NCBI GenBank assembly: GCA_027563935.2
Contig: CM050447.1
Span: forward strand, 82,383,461 to 82,447,460
Direction: 5' to 3'
Origin: Costus lasius
Taxonomy: Eukaryota; Streptophyta; Magnoliopsida; Zingiberales; Costaceae
DNA length: 64,000 nucleotides
Part shown: piece by piece, positions 23,411 to 36,181 of the stretch
Position numbering within the stretch: the first letter of the stretch is position 1
Layout: each line of letters starts with the position of its first letter
Translations under genes and position numbers: made by a program
The notes under the pieces: model-generated
The model's database searches: none
Told to the model about the DNA's origin: nothing
Seen by the model: only the letters and a program-made list of their open reading frames with translations

Positions 23411-23824
23411 AGTGGCTTTACTATCGTTCTACAAAAATATCCTGTGCATACTGAATGAAGGATTAATTCCCTTGATGTCCTCTAATGAGTACCCAATTAC
23501 CTATTTATGGAGATGCATTTCTTTCAGTAGCTTCTTAGTTTCCTCTGCATTGAAGTCAGCACTAATTATCACAGGACAAGTAGAGTTAGCATCAAGAAAT
23601 TCATATTTAAGATTATTTTGGGAGGGGCTTAAATTCCAACTCCTTCTTTTTAGAAGGGCTAGACTTAATCTCTCCAAGAGTTTCAAATTGTGGTTTTCTA
23701 AATCTCTTAGTGGCAGCAATTCTCAAAATTTTTACTTGGTCCTGAGGTTCATCAGTATCATTCTCGTGTTCATCACTCAGCAAAACAGACTTCCAAGGTG
23801 TCTTCGGCGGTCAGTGAGGTAGGT

Positions 23825-24436
23825 TCAATGTTGTCTTCCGTTGTTTCCATATCGCAGCAAGATCCTACAAAAGATAGATTTTTTAGAGTAGAAGACCTCC
23901 TCACCAACATTCAGCGCCAATTTCTCATTTTTCACATCAATAACAGCGCCGGCAGTTGCAAGAAAGGGGCACCCCAGGATGATGGGTAGTTGTGTAAATT
24001 CTTCCATCTCTAGCACCACGAAGTCTGCAGGGATGAAATATTCTCCAACCTTTATTGGCACATCATCAATGACTCCAACTGGTTGGCGCACCGATCGATC
24101 AGCCAACTAAAGAGATATGGAAGTAGGCTTCATTTCACCCATATCCAACTTCCTACAAATAGACAATGGAATTAGGCTAACACTAGCTCCTAAATCACAG
24201 AGAGCTTTATCAAAAGGCATATTTCCAATTTGACATGGAATGGAAAAACTCCCTAGATCTTTGATTTTAGTTGGAAGCTTATTCTGGATGATGACACTGC
24301 ATTCTTCGATTAGAGCTACTATTCCTTGCTCCTCAATCTTTCGCTTGTTGGATAAGATATCCTTTAGGAATTTGGCATATGCTGGCATTTGCGAAAGAGC
24401 ATCAGTAAAGGGAATATTGATATAGAGCTTTTTCAA
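23825..24436 (-). pseudogene. Element A: protease region
   Basis: Residues such as KLPTKIKDLGSFSIPCQIG, the active-site stretch ALCDLGASVSLIP and LGRPFLATAG-type ILGCPFLATAG mark the retropepsin-like domain. An in-frame stop (near 24107) separates the two halves. Downstream (23420-23820) is a degraded linker to the RT. Confidence 0.8.
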
Positions 24437-24710
24437 TACCTCTTAAAATTTTCCAAACTGCTGAGCTAGACGCTGAGGAAAAGGCATGGGCGGTTTGTAT
24501 GACGGAGTTGGAATGTAAACATGCTCCTTTGGTGCATTTGAGTTTTGCTGTTCGAGCATCAGTAAAGGGAATATTGATATAGAGCTTTTTCAATACCTCT
24601 TAAAATTTTCCAAACTGCTGAGCTAGACGCTGAGGAAAAGGCATGGGCGGTTTGTATGACGGAGTTGGAATGTAAACATGCTCCTTTGGTGCATTTGAGT
24701 TTTGCTGTTC
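24397..24710. repeat. Perfect tandem duplication of 157 bp in element A
   Basis: Copies at 24397-24553 and 24554-24710 read identically; both begin GAGCATCAGTAAAGGG and end TTTGCTGTTC. The period is not a multiple of three, so it shifts the gag-pol frame of A between gag and protease. Identical copies mean the duplication is recent compared with the age of A. Confidence 0.95.
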
Positions 24711-25841
24711 TGGCTCTAGATTGACCGGTGAGTCCTCTTCAGGTGGAAGTCCTTCAGGCGAAGCTTGCACTATTCTTTCCTTAGGTTCGGGCATTTTGGG
24801 GTCTTCCAATTGGATTCCACTCCTCGTCGTGATTGCATTACAGTGCTCATTGGGGTTGACTTTCTCTTGAGCTCTTGAGGATCCATCGACTCATTGAGTA
24901 AGTTGATCTTCAAGGTCCTTGGAATGTGTGGACACGGAGTCTACTTTCAGGTTCAACTGGCGCATATACTCACTGGTGTCATCTTGTTGTTTGACTTGTA
25001 TAGCGAGTAACTTCTCTAACATCAATTCTAGACTTGATCTATGAAATGGTTCTTGCACTTTCTAATTAATAAATGGGTGTTGTATTCCAGGAGGAGGCCT
25101 GAAATTAGAAGAAGAATTTGGATTAGCAAAATTTGCAGGAGGAACTTGCACTTGGTTAAACCTATAGGAGTAATTCGGGTGATTTCTCCATCCCGGATTA
25201 TATGTGTTCGAGTATGGGTCATTTTCATTCCTTAAGTTCCAAATAGTGTTGACTTGTTCAGATGGGGTGCCCAAGATGTGGCAATCATCAGAAGAATGTC
25301 ATGTCACCCCACAAATATCACAAGTCATATAGTTAGAAGTAGAAACAATAATAGAATCAAGCTTAGAAAAAAGTGAATCTACTTTTGCTACTAGGGAATT
25401 AATCATGTTCATATCAAACTTCCCTGAATTTTGAACTAGCTGGCTCCTCTCTCCTGACCACTGATAATGATTGAGGACCATGTCCTCAATTAACTCCATA
25501 GCATTATCATAATTTTTGTTCATTAATGCCCCACCAGCAGAAGCATCTACAAAAAGTCTAGTCTGATACAATAAACCACTATAAAAGGTACGTATGATTA
25601 CCCATTTATGTAGACCATAGTGTGGGCACATCTTCAGTAGTTCCTTGAACCTGTCCCATGCTTCATATAGGGACTCTCCATCTCGCAGAGCAAAGTTGGT
25701 GATTTGATTTCTAAGCTGGGCGGTCTTATTCGGTGGGAAATATTTTGACAAAAAGGCCTGTGATAGTTGTTCCCACATTGTGATAGATCCTTGCGGTAAA
25801 GATTGCAACCACGCCCTGGCTCAGTCCCTGAGAGAAAAAGG
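24600..25841 (-). pseudogene. Element A: C-terminal half of gag
   Basis: Reading the minus strand: SLPQGSITMWEQLSQAFLSKYF, WDRFKELLKMCPHYGL, a zinc-knuckle start CDICGV broken by a stop at 25299-25301, then SSLELMLEKLL, NAITTRSG and a proline-rich linker. This is a standard Athila gag order. The right edge is the insertion site of element C at 25842-25846, and gag continues at 34033. Confidence 0.87.
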
Positions 25842-25846
25842 GAAAG

Positions 25847-27584
25847 TGATGTGGGACCGAGGCAGGACCTTCGGAGGTCCGCCTAGGTTCGAAAGAAGGC
25901 CTCTAGGTATGGCTATCCTAGCCACTAGACATGGCTTCCTTAGGACCCCATTTTGCTTATTTTGTCTTAGATTAGGGTGCATCATGTGGTAGGTTAGATC
26001 CACCCTCAAATTACACCATGTAGTTACATTTCTAGGTTCCGCCACTTATGTATGGTAGGTTAGTGCATGCAATTAATGTAATAGATTAGGTCAACTCCAT
26101 TTTGGGGAACACAAGTCAAATCAGGTCAACACAACTCAAAGTGGCACCAAGAGCCCATCAGCCATCTTGTGGAAGAATCAACCCACCCACCTTATGGAGC
26201 ATCACAACAACTACACCAAACCTCACCATCCTAGTTGGCATCCATGTGGGATTTGTCTTCACTCTCCAACCGCCTCTTTCCCTTTCGAGTAAAGGGGGAC
26301 AATGCCAGCTATCCTCAGCTTTTCCAGTAGCCCTCATGAAGGTAATTGCGCCAGCCCATCAATGCAAGGAGCAGCCAGCACTCTACCACTACAACCGCAG
26401 GATGTTGCCCCTCTAATTCTGGAAGTTCCTGCCACTATCTTCAACCGAAGCCACCAGGAGATCAGCCCCATCAGCAGCTCAGGATTTTCCATTACCCTTT
26501 GGAGGAAGGCTCCAAAAGAAGTACAAGGATGCCAGCCAACAAATGGAGAAAGGCTCAGCCCCATCAATGCGCCAACTCAATGTGCAGAATTTCTTTTGGC
26601 TTGTTTGACTTGTGTATGCGCCAAGGGTTTGTCTCTCCCTTTGGCTGCTCATTATAACCTTGCAAACACTCTTGAGGAAGGTTAGAGTTGAATATTTTGA
26701 GAAAAATTCAGAAGTGTGTCTTCTAGTGGTGTGTGTCACCTCAACTCTCCCCTCTTCCAAACCTTGCCGAGAGCTCATTTCCTCTTCCCCTCTTCAATCT
26801 TCTTCCACCACTTGCTCATGTCCTGAAGCTGGAAGTTCACGCCACCTTCTCCCATCAGCCTTGAGGAGTCTTCAGCCCAAGAGAAGGAGCTGGGCCAAAC
26901 CGTGGCTCAAGATGGTGTCACCTACACCATGCCGAGACCAAGAATCCACCCCAAGTTAGCTAAGTCCCCTCTCTACCTTGGTTGTTGTCTTCTTGATGTT
27001 CTTTGAGCACCCATCTGCACTCACACAGAATTCTCACAGGTGGCGCAAGGCCCTTGAAGAGCATGCTAAGCGCATCCCCTCCCTTCCCCCTCTAAGCTAG
27101 TTAGTCCTTAACATGTTAGCAAGGGAGCTTGGAGATTAGCCTCCCCCTTGATTGTTCTTGTAACTTGGCCTCTTAGTATTCTTTCAAACACTCACTCACG
27201 CATGTGTGGGAATGCTGTAATGCCATGGATGTAAGCTCATAGAGCCCTACTTCGTGTTGTTCCACCATTGGACCGGTGAAGAACGGGAAGTACGCCCTTT
27301 CTATTCTCAAAGGGCGCAAGGTGAGCCTCTCCCTTAGAGTAGTGTTGTTTCATGCTCTAGATCGCATGCTAGGTTTCAAATTCAGTTTCATCACTTGTCT
27401 TAGACTTGCATGATAGGATTTAACTTCAGTTTATTACTCTCTTAGTTTCGGCTTTTACCTACAAAATACCAAAACAAACTATTTTCAACTACGTTAGCAT
27501 AAAGGGTTTCATTAATCTATATTTAACTAGCAAAATGTTTTCAAATCGCGTTGTTTGAATGCTTGCATGCTTGGCCCCCCATCA
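25847..27584 (+). repeat. 5' LTR of element C
   Basis: It starts TGATGTGGGACCG and ends GGCCCCCCATCA. Several ORFs of 77-127 codons recur in both LTRs and are not genes. The LTR is relatively pyrimidine-rich in the middle, and CTTGTAACTTGGCC near 27155 is also present in the 3' copy. Confidence 0.95.
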
Positions 27585-27586
27585 TC

Positions 27587-27600
27587 TTGGTATCAAAGCC
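27587..27600 (+). other. Primer-binding site of element C (tRNA-iMet type)
   Basis: TTGGTATCAAAGCC lies two bases after the 5' LTR and matches the plant initiator-Met PBS (TGGTATCAGAGC) with one change. Confidence 0.85.
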
Positions 27601-27742
27601 AGTTCTTAGAGTAGGATTTTATAAGACAAAAAATTTATTTTCCTACTACTAAGACGATTTTGGACCTAGGTGCTTGAAAGAATTTGTAGCTATATTCTAC
27701 AACCTTATGATCTACTTTCAAAAGCTCTACTTGTTTTCGAAA

Positions 27743-30700
27743 ATGGCTACTAGATCCGGTGCTCCCTATGGTCTTAATCAAGCTCTTGACCATGAGGTTA
27801 GTGCCCTTTCAATTGATATGTCCTCCATTAAAGACACCCTAGCATCCCTTCAACACTCTATAGGTGTCATAGACAATAGGCTTAACACCCTAGAGTCTAA
27901 CTCTAAGATGGATCCCCCAAATACTAGTCGGCCTAATAGTGGATCCCACACAAGGGAACCAAATGACCTAGGACCTCCCTCTCAAACCCCTAGAGTCATT
28001 CATGTTCAAACTGAATGGGAAGGACCTCATGCCCAACAACCACCCTATTATAGACCTAGGGATCATGATGTGCAACGTGCCATCAAGATCAACCCTCCTA
28101 CTTTTGGTGGATCCCTTAACCCTAAGGAATTCCTAGATTGGACTACAAAGCTAGATCAATACTTTGACTATAGTCTTATGCACAATGAGAGTAAGGTTAC
28201 GTTCACAAAGTGTTTACTAGAAGGACCCGCTAGACTCTACTGGACCCATGTTGAGAGAACCATAGAAAGGGATGGTAAGCCACCCGTTGAGTCTTGGGAT
28301 GAGATGAAACTCCTACTTAGGCAAAAGTATGTCCCTCCCGGCTTCATGCAAAAACTTAAGGATGAACTCGGTAGTCACACTCAAGGATCCTCTACTGTAG
28401 AAGCCTACCAAACCAAGTTAGAAGAGCTTCTCATTAGGTGTGAGGTCAATGAAGACCAGGGTATGATTCTAAGTAGATTCAAGAATGGCCTTAGACCTGA
28501 CATTAAGAGGGCCTTGACCTATTTCCAATTAGATACCCCAGAGATAGCTTATCAAAGGGCCATAGAGGTGGAACAAGAACTTAAGAATAGGAAGGAGACC
28601 CTCCCTCCCCGGCCTATCTATAGGCCCACTCCTATGCACCAGCCTTCTAGCTCAGCCCCCAAGCCTAGATCTGCTCAACCTATAGACAACTCCACCATCA
28701 CTTGTTATAACTGTAGGTAAAGTGGACACCTTGCGAAGGACTGCACTAAGAAGGTCATGGTCCTAACTGAGGAAAACATAGACCCTGAACCCACCCTTGA
28801 GGGAGACCCTGATCAAGACATTGAAATCAATGACTATGACAGTAGTGATGACATCTTCAACACCTTAGGGGTAGTTAGATGTACCCTTGTTAAGCCTACC
28901 CCCACTGAAGACTGGCGTCGGACCAGCATCTTCCACACTTACACCAAATTCCATGGTCACATGTGCAAGGTGGTAATTGATGGAGGAAGCAGTCTCAATG
29001 CTGTCTCCCACATAGCTGCTACTAAACTGAATATCAAAATGGAACCCCGACCTAGCCCTTACAACATTTCCTAGCTCAACCAAACTAGTGTTCCTGTGAC
29101 CCATAGATGCCTTGTGCCTGTCCAGTTTGGCACATATGAGGACAAGGTTTGGTGTGACGTCCTTACTATGGATGTAGCCCAAATCCTTTTAGGCCGCCCT
29201 TGGCTCTATGACATGGATGTTGTCCACTACGGTAGGACTAACACCTATGTCTTTAACCATAAGGACCAAAAGATTAGTTTAAAACCCTCCCTTCCGAAAG
29301 AACTTAGAGCTACAACTAGTAAGGGTAAGGTAGAGGAACCCAAGCAGAGTCAGCCCACCATTCAACTTATAAGGCCCCAAACCTTCACTAAGGAGATCAT
29401 AGAAGATCAACCCCTTTATACCTTAGTCATCAAAGAAATCAACCCCGAAGTGGAAGAGAAACCTTCCCCAGAAGTAGAAGCCTTGCTCCAAGAATTTAGT
29501 GAGCTCACTCCCGAGGATCTCCCTGAAGGACTGCCACCCCTTAGGGATATACAACATGCCATAGACTTAGTACCTGGATCCTCTCTTCCCAACCTACCCC
29601 ACTATAGGATGAACCCTACCGAACATGAGGAGCTTAAGAGACAAGTAGATGACTTGATGTGTAAGGGTTACATAAGGGAAAGCCTGAGCCCCTGCGCCGT
29701 CCCAGCCCTTCTTACCCCAAAGAAGGATGGCAGCTGGCACATGTGTATGGATTGTAGAGCTATCAACAAGATTACTATCAAGTATAGGTTTCCCATACCT
29801 AGACTTGATGACATGCTAGATATGTTAGTAGGATCCAAATGGTTTTCCAAACTTGACCTCAGGAGTGGATACCATCAGGTCAGGATAAGAGAAGGGGATG
29901 AGTGGAAGACCGCTTTCAAAACCAAAGACGGTCTATATGTGTGGTTAGTCATGCCTTTTGGGCTAACCAATGCCCCTTCCACATTTATGAGGCTTATGAC
30001 CCAAGTGCTTATACCCTACATAGGAAAATTCTTAGTTGTGTACTTTGATGACATACTTATCTATAGTAAGTCACAAGAGGAGAACCTAGAGCACTTAAGG
30101 CAAACCCTAACCCTTCTTAGAGATGAAAAGCTTTATGTCAACCTAAAGAAGTGTTCTTTCCTATCTCCCAAAGTTGTCTTTCTAGGGTTCATTGTTTCCG
30201 ACTTAGGGCTTCAAGCTGATCCATCTAAGGTCCAAGCCATACTAGACTGGCCAGAGCCCAAGACCCTTACTGAAGTTAGGAGTTTCCATGGCCTTGCTAC
30301 CTTCTACCGTAGGTTCATACGGAATTTTAGCACCATAGTAGCTCCTATCACCAATTGCATGAAACAAGGGGACTTTAGTTGGACTAAGTCTGCCAGTAGG
30401 GCTTTCACTGAACTTAAGAATAGGATGACCTCTGCCCCTATTTTAAGATTGCCTGACTTTGGCAAGGTCTTTGAGGTTGACTGCGATGCTTCGGGCATTG
30501 GCATAGGGGGAACCCTCAGCCAAGAAGGTCACCCTATTGCCTTCTTTAGTGAGAAGCTGAATGAGGCCAAACAAAAGTACTCAACCTACGACAAAGAGTT
30601 CTATGTTGTGGTTCAATCCTTGAGTCATTGACGGCACTACCTTCTCCACCATAAATTTACCTTAAATAGTGATCACCAAGCCCTGTCTTACCTTAGTGCC

Positions 30701-32371
30701 CAAAGAAAACTCAATGCTAGAGATGCCAAGTGGGTAGAGTATCTACAACAGTACACTTTTATCTTAAAACACAAGTCTGGAGTTAACAACAAAGTTGCTG
30801 ATGCTTTAAGTAGGGTAGTCTTCATTTTGCAAACTATGCATGCTGAGCTTGTAGGATTTGAGCATATGAAAGCTGCTTATCTAGATTGCCCTAATTTTTC
30901 TACTATCTATGCTGATATGACTAGAGATGTTATGAGTCACCCTCTGTACACCCTTAGGGATGGGTATCTTTTTCTTGGGCCGACGCTTTGTGTGCCTAAG
31001 ACCTCAATCCGGGATTTCCTAATTTGGGAACTCCATGGAGGAGGGTCTGCTAGGCATCACGGTCGAGAGAAGACCCGTGCCTTGGTAGAGGAGCGGTTCT
31101 TTTGGCCTAAACTCTACCGAGATGTGGCCAAGGTAGTTAGGCATTGTGGGACCTGTCAATCCACCAAGGTCTAGAAGCATAATTTTGGACTGTACACCCC
31201 TCTACCTATTCCCCAGGCACCGTGGCAGGATTTTAGTATGGACTTTATTCTAGGATTTCCTAGGACTGCGGCTAGACATGACTCTATTTATGTTGTGGTA
31301 GACAGGTTCACTAAAATGGCACATTTTATACCTTGCACTAAGACTACCGATGCCTCCCATATGGCCAGGCTCTTCTTTAGAGACATTGTTAGGCTGCATG
31401 GTACCCCTCTCTCTATAGTTTCGGATAGAGACACCAGGTTCGTTAGCCATTTCTGGAGGTCACTATGGGCTCTATTAGGCACAAAACTGAAGTTCTCAAC
31501 GGCCTATCATCCCCAGACGGATGGGCAGACCGTGGTGGTCAACAGATCACTTGGGAGCATCCTTAGGAGTCTCGTAGGAGAACACCCCAGTGATTGGGAC
31601 AAGCTGTTGCCCACAGCTGAATTCTCCTACAATAGTATTCCAAATAGGACTACTGGTCTGTCTCCCTTCCAGGCAAACTTATGGTACCAACCTAATAAGC
31701 CCATTGATCTATTTGCTGCCCCTAAGCATTGCAGGACTTCTATTTCGGCCCGAGATTATTCTTTCCATATTTCGCAGTTACATCATGAGTTATTTAGTAA
31801 GATTCAGGATTCTGTTAATCAATATCGTGATGATACTAATAAACAACGCCGAGAGAAGGTATTTTCTATAGGGGATTAGGTGATGTTGCGGGTCCGTGAG
31901 GAGCGTATCCAAGGACACAGCCGCAAGTTGGACGCGAAGGGAATCGGGCCCTTCACCATTCTGAAGAAGGTCAACAACAACGCCTATCTATTGGACCTGC
32001 CACCAGAATTGGGGATATCCTCCACCATCAATGTGGAGGATCTGACGCTTTATCATCCGCCTCTCTCAATACAAGAACCGGACGTCAGCCATGAGTTAGA
32101 GATTGAGGCCATACTCGAGGACCAGACCCGACTCACCCCGGATAAGGTACAGCTTTCTTACCGCATCAAATTTGCTGATGGTGAGGAGGCATGGCTCCCT
32201 GAGGCTGAGCTTGCTAGGTCTGCACCTGAGCTTCTCCAAGGGTACAAAGATAATTCTCTAGAGGAGAATTTTTCTCACCCCGGGAGAGCTGATGTGGGAC
32301 CGAGGCAGGACCTTCGAAGGTCCGCCTGGGTTCGAAAGAAGCCCTATAGGTTTGGCTATCCTAGCCACTAG
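27743..32371 (+). pseudogene. Element C gag-pol: one 1543-codon frame with five premature stops
   Basis: All coding blocks lie in one frame from ATG 27743 (MATRSGAPYG) to 32371, with no frameshift. Order: gag (PPTFGG..FLDWTTKLDQYF), zinc knuckle CYNC, protease VVIDGGSSLNAVS (about 28974), RT ([35 protein letters not shown]), RNase H ([19 protein letters not shown]), integrase zinc finger and core (SMDFILGFPRT, SDRDTRF) and a C-terminal chromodomain-like segment (IKFADGEEAWLPEAEL, about 32164-32211). Stops are TAA 28718, TAG 29072, TGA 30629, TAG 31172 and TAG 31877. The third integrase catalytic residue is Val (QTVVVNRS) where element D has Glu (TEVVNRS). The protein reads on into the 3' LTR before stopping. 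Confidence 0.92.
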
Positions 32372-34027
32372 ACATGGCTTCCTTAGGACCCCATTTTGCT
32401 TATTTTGTCTTAGATTAGGGTGCATCATGTGGTAGGTTAGATCCACCCTCAAATTACACCATGTAGTTACATTTCTAGGTTCCGCCCCTTATGTATGGCA
32501 GGTTAGTGCATGCAATTAATATAATAGATTAGGTCAACTCCATTTTGGGGAACACAAGTCAAATCAGGTCAACACAACTCAAAGTGGCACCAAGAGCCCA
32601 TCAGCCATCTTGTGGAAGAATCAGCCCACCCACCTTATGGAGCATCACAACAACTACACCAAACCTCACCATCCTAGTTGGCATCCATGTGGGATTTGTC
32701 TTCACTCTCCAACCGCCTCTTTCCCTTTGGAGTAAAGGGGGAAAATGCCAGCTATCCTCAGCTTTTCCAGCAGCCCTCATGAAGGTAATTGCGCCAGCCC
32801 ATCAATGCAAGGAGCAGCCAGCACTCTACCACTACAACCGCAGGATGTTGCCCCTCTAATTCTGGAAGTTCCTGCCACTATCTTCAACCGAAGCCACCAG
32901 AAGATCAGCCCCATCAGCAGCTCAGGATTTGCCATTACCCTTTGGAGGAAGGCTCCAAAAGAAGTACAAGGATGCCAGCCAACAAATGGAGAAAGGCTCA
33001 GCCCCATCAATGCGCCAGCTCAATGTGCAGAATTTCTTTTGGCTTGTTTGACTTGTGTATGCGCCAAGGGTTTGTCTCTCCCTTTGGCTGCTCATTATAA
33101 CCTTGTAAACACTCTTGAGGAAGGTTAGAGTTGAATATTTTGAGAAAAATTCAGAAGTGTGTCTTCTAGTGGTGTGTGTCACCTCAACTCTCCCCTCTTC
33201 CAAACCTTGCCGAGAGCTAATTTCCTCTTCCCCTCTTCAATCTTCTTCCACCACTTGCTCATGTCCTGAAGCTGGCAGTTCATGCCACCTTCTCCCATCA
33301 GCCTTGAAGAGTCTTCAGCCCAAGAGAAGGAGCTGGGCCAAACTGTGGCTCAAGATGGTGTCACCTACACCATGCCGAGACCAAGAATCCACCCCAAGTT
33401 AGCTAAGTCCCCTCTCTACCTTGGTTGTTGTCTTCTTGATGTTCTTTGAGCACCCATCTGCACTCACACAGAATTCTCACAGGTGGCGCAAGGCCCTTGA
33501 AGAGCATGCTAAGCGCATCCCCTCCCTTCCCCCTCTAAGCTAGTTAGTCCTTAACATGTTAGCAAGGGAACTTGGAGATTAGCCTCCCCCTTGATTGTTC
33601 TTGTAACTTGGCCTCTTAGTATTCTTTCAAACACTCACCCACGCATGTGTGGGAATGCTGTAATGCCATGGATGTAAGCTCATAGAGCCCTACTTCGTGT
33701 TGTTCCACCATTGGACCGGTGAAGAATGGGAAGTACGCCCTTTCTATTCTCAAAGGGCGCAAGGTGAGCCTCTCCCTTAGAGTAGTGTTGTTTCATGCTC
33801 TAGATCGCATGCTAGGTTTCAAATTCAGTTTCATCACTTGTCTTAGACTTGCATGATAGGATTTAACTTCAATTTATTACTCTCTTAGTTTCGGCTTTTA
33901 CCTACAAAATACCAAAACAAACTATTTTCAACTACGTTAGCATAAAGGGTTTCATTAATCTATATTTAACTAGCAAAATGTTTTCAAATCGTGTTGTTTG
34001 AATGCTTGCTTGCTTGGCCCCCCATCA
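32290..34027 (+). repeat. 3' LTR of element C
   Basis: It is the same length as the 5' LTR. The polypurine-like CGGGAGAGC just before it (32281-32289) fits the priming site. The right edge CATCA is followed by the GAAAG target duplication and then by resumed gag of element A. Confidence 0.95.
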
Positions 34028-34032
34028 GAAAG

Positions 34033-34363
34033 CCTTAGTTTAATAGCATCAGGGGGAGCACCATTAATCTTAAGAGTATCGCAGTATTCTAAAAAGATAG
34101 GCAAGTGAAGGTTAGGATCATCAGTGGCTGCTCCACTGAATTGGTTTTGTTGCACCATTTGTACAAGGGATGGCTTAATATTGAAGTTGTTAGCTTCGAT
34201 AGACGGTTGTGATATGCTCAAGTGCACACTAGAGATGGTGAGTGCTGCAAAGTCTTTTAGAGAGCGAATAGCTTCCATTGTTTGGTCATCAAAAAATTGT
34301 CCTTCAAGCTTTAACCTTTTTAGATTTCTTCTGACCAAACGGAAGGTACGCTCTATCTTCAGG
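34033..34363 (-). pseudogene. Element A: N-terminal part of gag
   Basis: The minus strand reads SLVQMVQQNQFSGAATDDPN, then PIFLEYCDTLKINGAPPDAI and KLRL, a well-conserved Athila gag block, and is cut at the C insertion. The continuation (FPFSLRD) is found at 25820-25846. The right edge is the D insertion at 34363/34364. Confidence 0.87.
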
Positions 34364-36181
34364 TGATGGAGCTACAATAGGTAAGAGGGTCCTTAATGCT
34401 ATACACTACGGGATTAGACAATGCATGCGAAAATGGGAGAGGGTCTTTAGATGAGGGAAGTGAAAGCGCTTCGGAAATGCAGTAAGAAAGCACGACGAAA
34501 ACGGCGACGAATTCGTTTGGGGCAACACAAATGCGAGAAGAGAACAACGGCACTCAGAACTATAAAATTTCCCATTAACCTCGTAGCAAATTTTAAGCGC
34601 AGCACATTTTCTTAGAGGCGATAGTGGGGTTGCGGGGTTCAGATCACACGGCTATGCGCCTGGAACAAACCAAAGAACACAAGGATGTCCTCGCCTCCGA
34701 CGCACGGATGCTCGTGGATGATGTATAAGATAAGAAGATGGAATCGCAGCGGGAAAAGATGCAAGTAATTTCTGAAAACAGGTGAACCTGACCCACCGGA
34801 GGCGGTGGGATTTACTTCTTGCAAACCAGTGAATACAACGAGGAGTCGAAGCTCCAACCAAGACTCGTACAAACACTGGAATCGAGGCACCGACCAAGGT
34901 CCCAAATGCTGGAGGCACTCGCAGCTCACCAGGAGAACTCTACCACTATGAGAGAATTGAAGAACAACTAGCCCAACCTCCTCTTTTATAGATCAAGAGG
35001 GGAGGGAATAAGACAAACTAGTAAGAGACAAGGATCCCAACTAACTACCAACTCTTGCAGCTACAAAAGTGGTCCAACTGCAGCTAAAAACAAAAATAAA
35101 ACAAACTTCTAACAACTAAAGGGGAGCTGATGCATGTCCTTTGATTCCTCGTCCTGGAGCATGGCCAGGTGGTTAGACGCATTCAGAACACGCCGCGATG
35201 AAGCAACAGAACTTTGATGTTGTGGGCTTGGACACAATCGTCATTGCGCGCTCTTGGGCCGTATTGTTGAGATGATTGTGTGGCCCATCTTGGACTAGGC
35301 CCTCCTGAGGTTGGGTTGCAAGGCTCTTGGGTGGAAGCACCACGGTATGGATTGATAACGGGCTAACAACCCCCATGTAACTGTCCGGCGGATGTGATGG
35401 GCATTGGGATCGCCGAATTTCCTCTTTGATGGTCTCTTTTAGATTCTCCTTGAATGGATAGACATGGTCGGGTGGGTTGTGCGCATCGAAATGGGGTCGC
35501 CGGGATGAGATAGCATCTGTCGAGGCGGTCATGGCCTGGCCGTGCACCTCATCACGGGCGTGTCGGGGATGTTGAACTTGATCCGAGTCCGCCACGGCCA
35601 GCGGAACGGGCATGAACATTGGTGGTGGCCTAGTCACAGCCTTGCCATGCTTCCGATCACGGGCATGATGGGGCGGCCCAATTTTCGCCGCGCTCGTCAC
35701 GGTGGAGGTCATGGGCGTGCCAGGGGGCGCGTCGGCGTTCGCGTTTTCGGACCGTGTCACGGCCGTGTTCTCCGTCATGGCCTGGTCGTGTCGACTAGTC
35801 ACGGCCTTGCCGTGCTTCCTATGATGGGCATGATGAGATGCTCCGATTTCCACCGAACTGGTCACGGCAGTGGTCACAGGCGTTCCAGGGGATGTGTCGG
35901 TGTTCGCGTTTCCAGACCGTGTCACGGCCGTGTTCTTCGTCACAGCCTGGTCATGTCGACTGGTCACAACCTTGTCGTGCTTCCGATTACGGGCGTGATG
36001 GGGCGGCCTGATTTCCGCCGAACTCATCACGGCAGTGGTCACGGGCATGTCACAGGTCGTATCTTCGTTCACGTTTCTGAACCATGTCACGGCCTGGCCG
36101 TGTTCATGGCGCCGAAAATTCTGGGAGAGGTTTCTCTCCTCCGATTCATCCCCTATTTCCATGCAAGCTTCTCCTGCATCA
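34364..36181 (-). repeat. 3' LTR of element D with an internal 165-bp repeat
   Basis: Three tandem units of 165 bp can be anchored at 35641, 35806 and 35971, with a partial unit to the left. Each has GTCACGGCCGTG-like sequence and a CTTGCCGTGCTTCC anchor. The pol frame of D runs from the integrase C-terminus into this LTR and stays open through the units to 35173 (396 codons in all) because 165 is a multiple of three. Confidence 0.88.

Larger units (their letters stand above)
25847..34027 (+). mobile_element. Chromovirus-like Ty3/gypsy element 'C' (8181 bp)
   Basis: Two LTRs of exactly 1738 bp (25847-27584 and 32290-34027) flank a tRNA-iMet-type PBS, a gag-pol region and a purine-rich tract. 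The target duplication GAAAG is perfect (25842-25846 and 34028-34032). The LTRs differ at roughly 25-30 sites, about 1.5 percent, so it is older than the copia but younger than B and D. It interrupts the gag of element A. Five stop codons disable the coding region. Confidence 0.96.

Noticed and set aside
26302..33128. Pairs of 93-127-codon ORFs at 26302-26685 and 32745-33128
   Set aside because: They are the same sequence in the two LTRs of element C.
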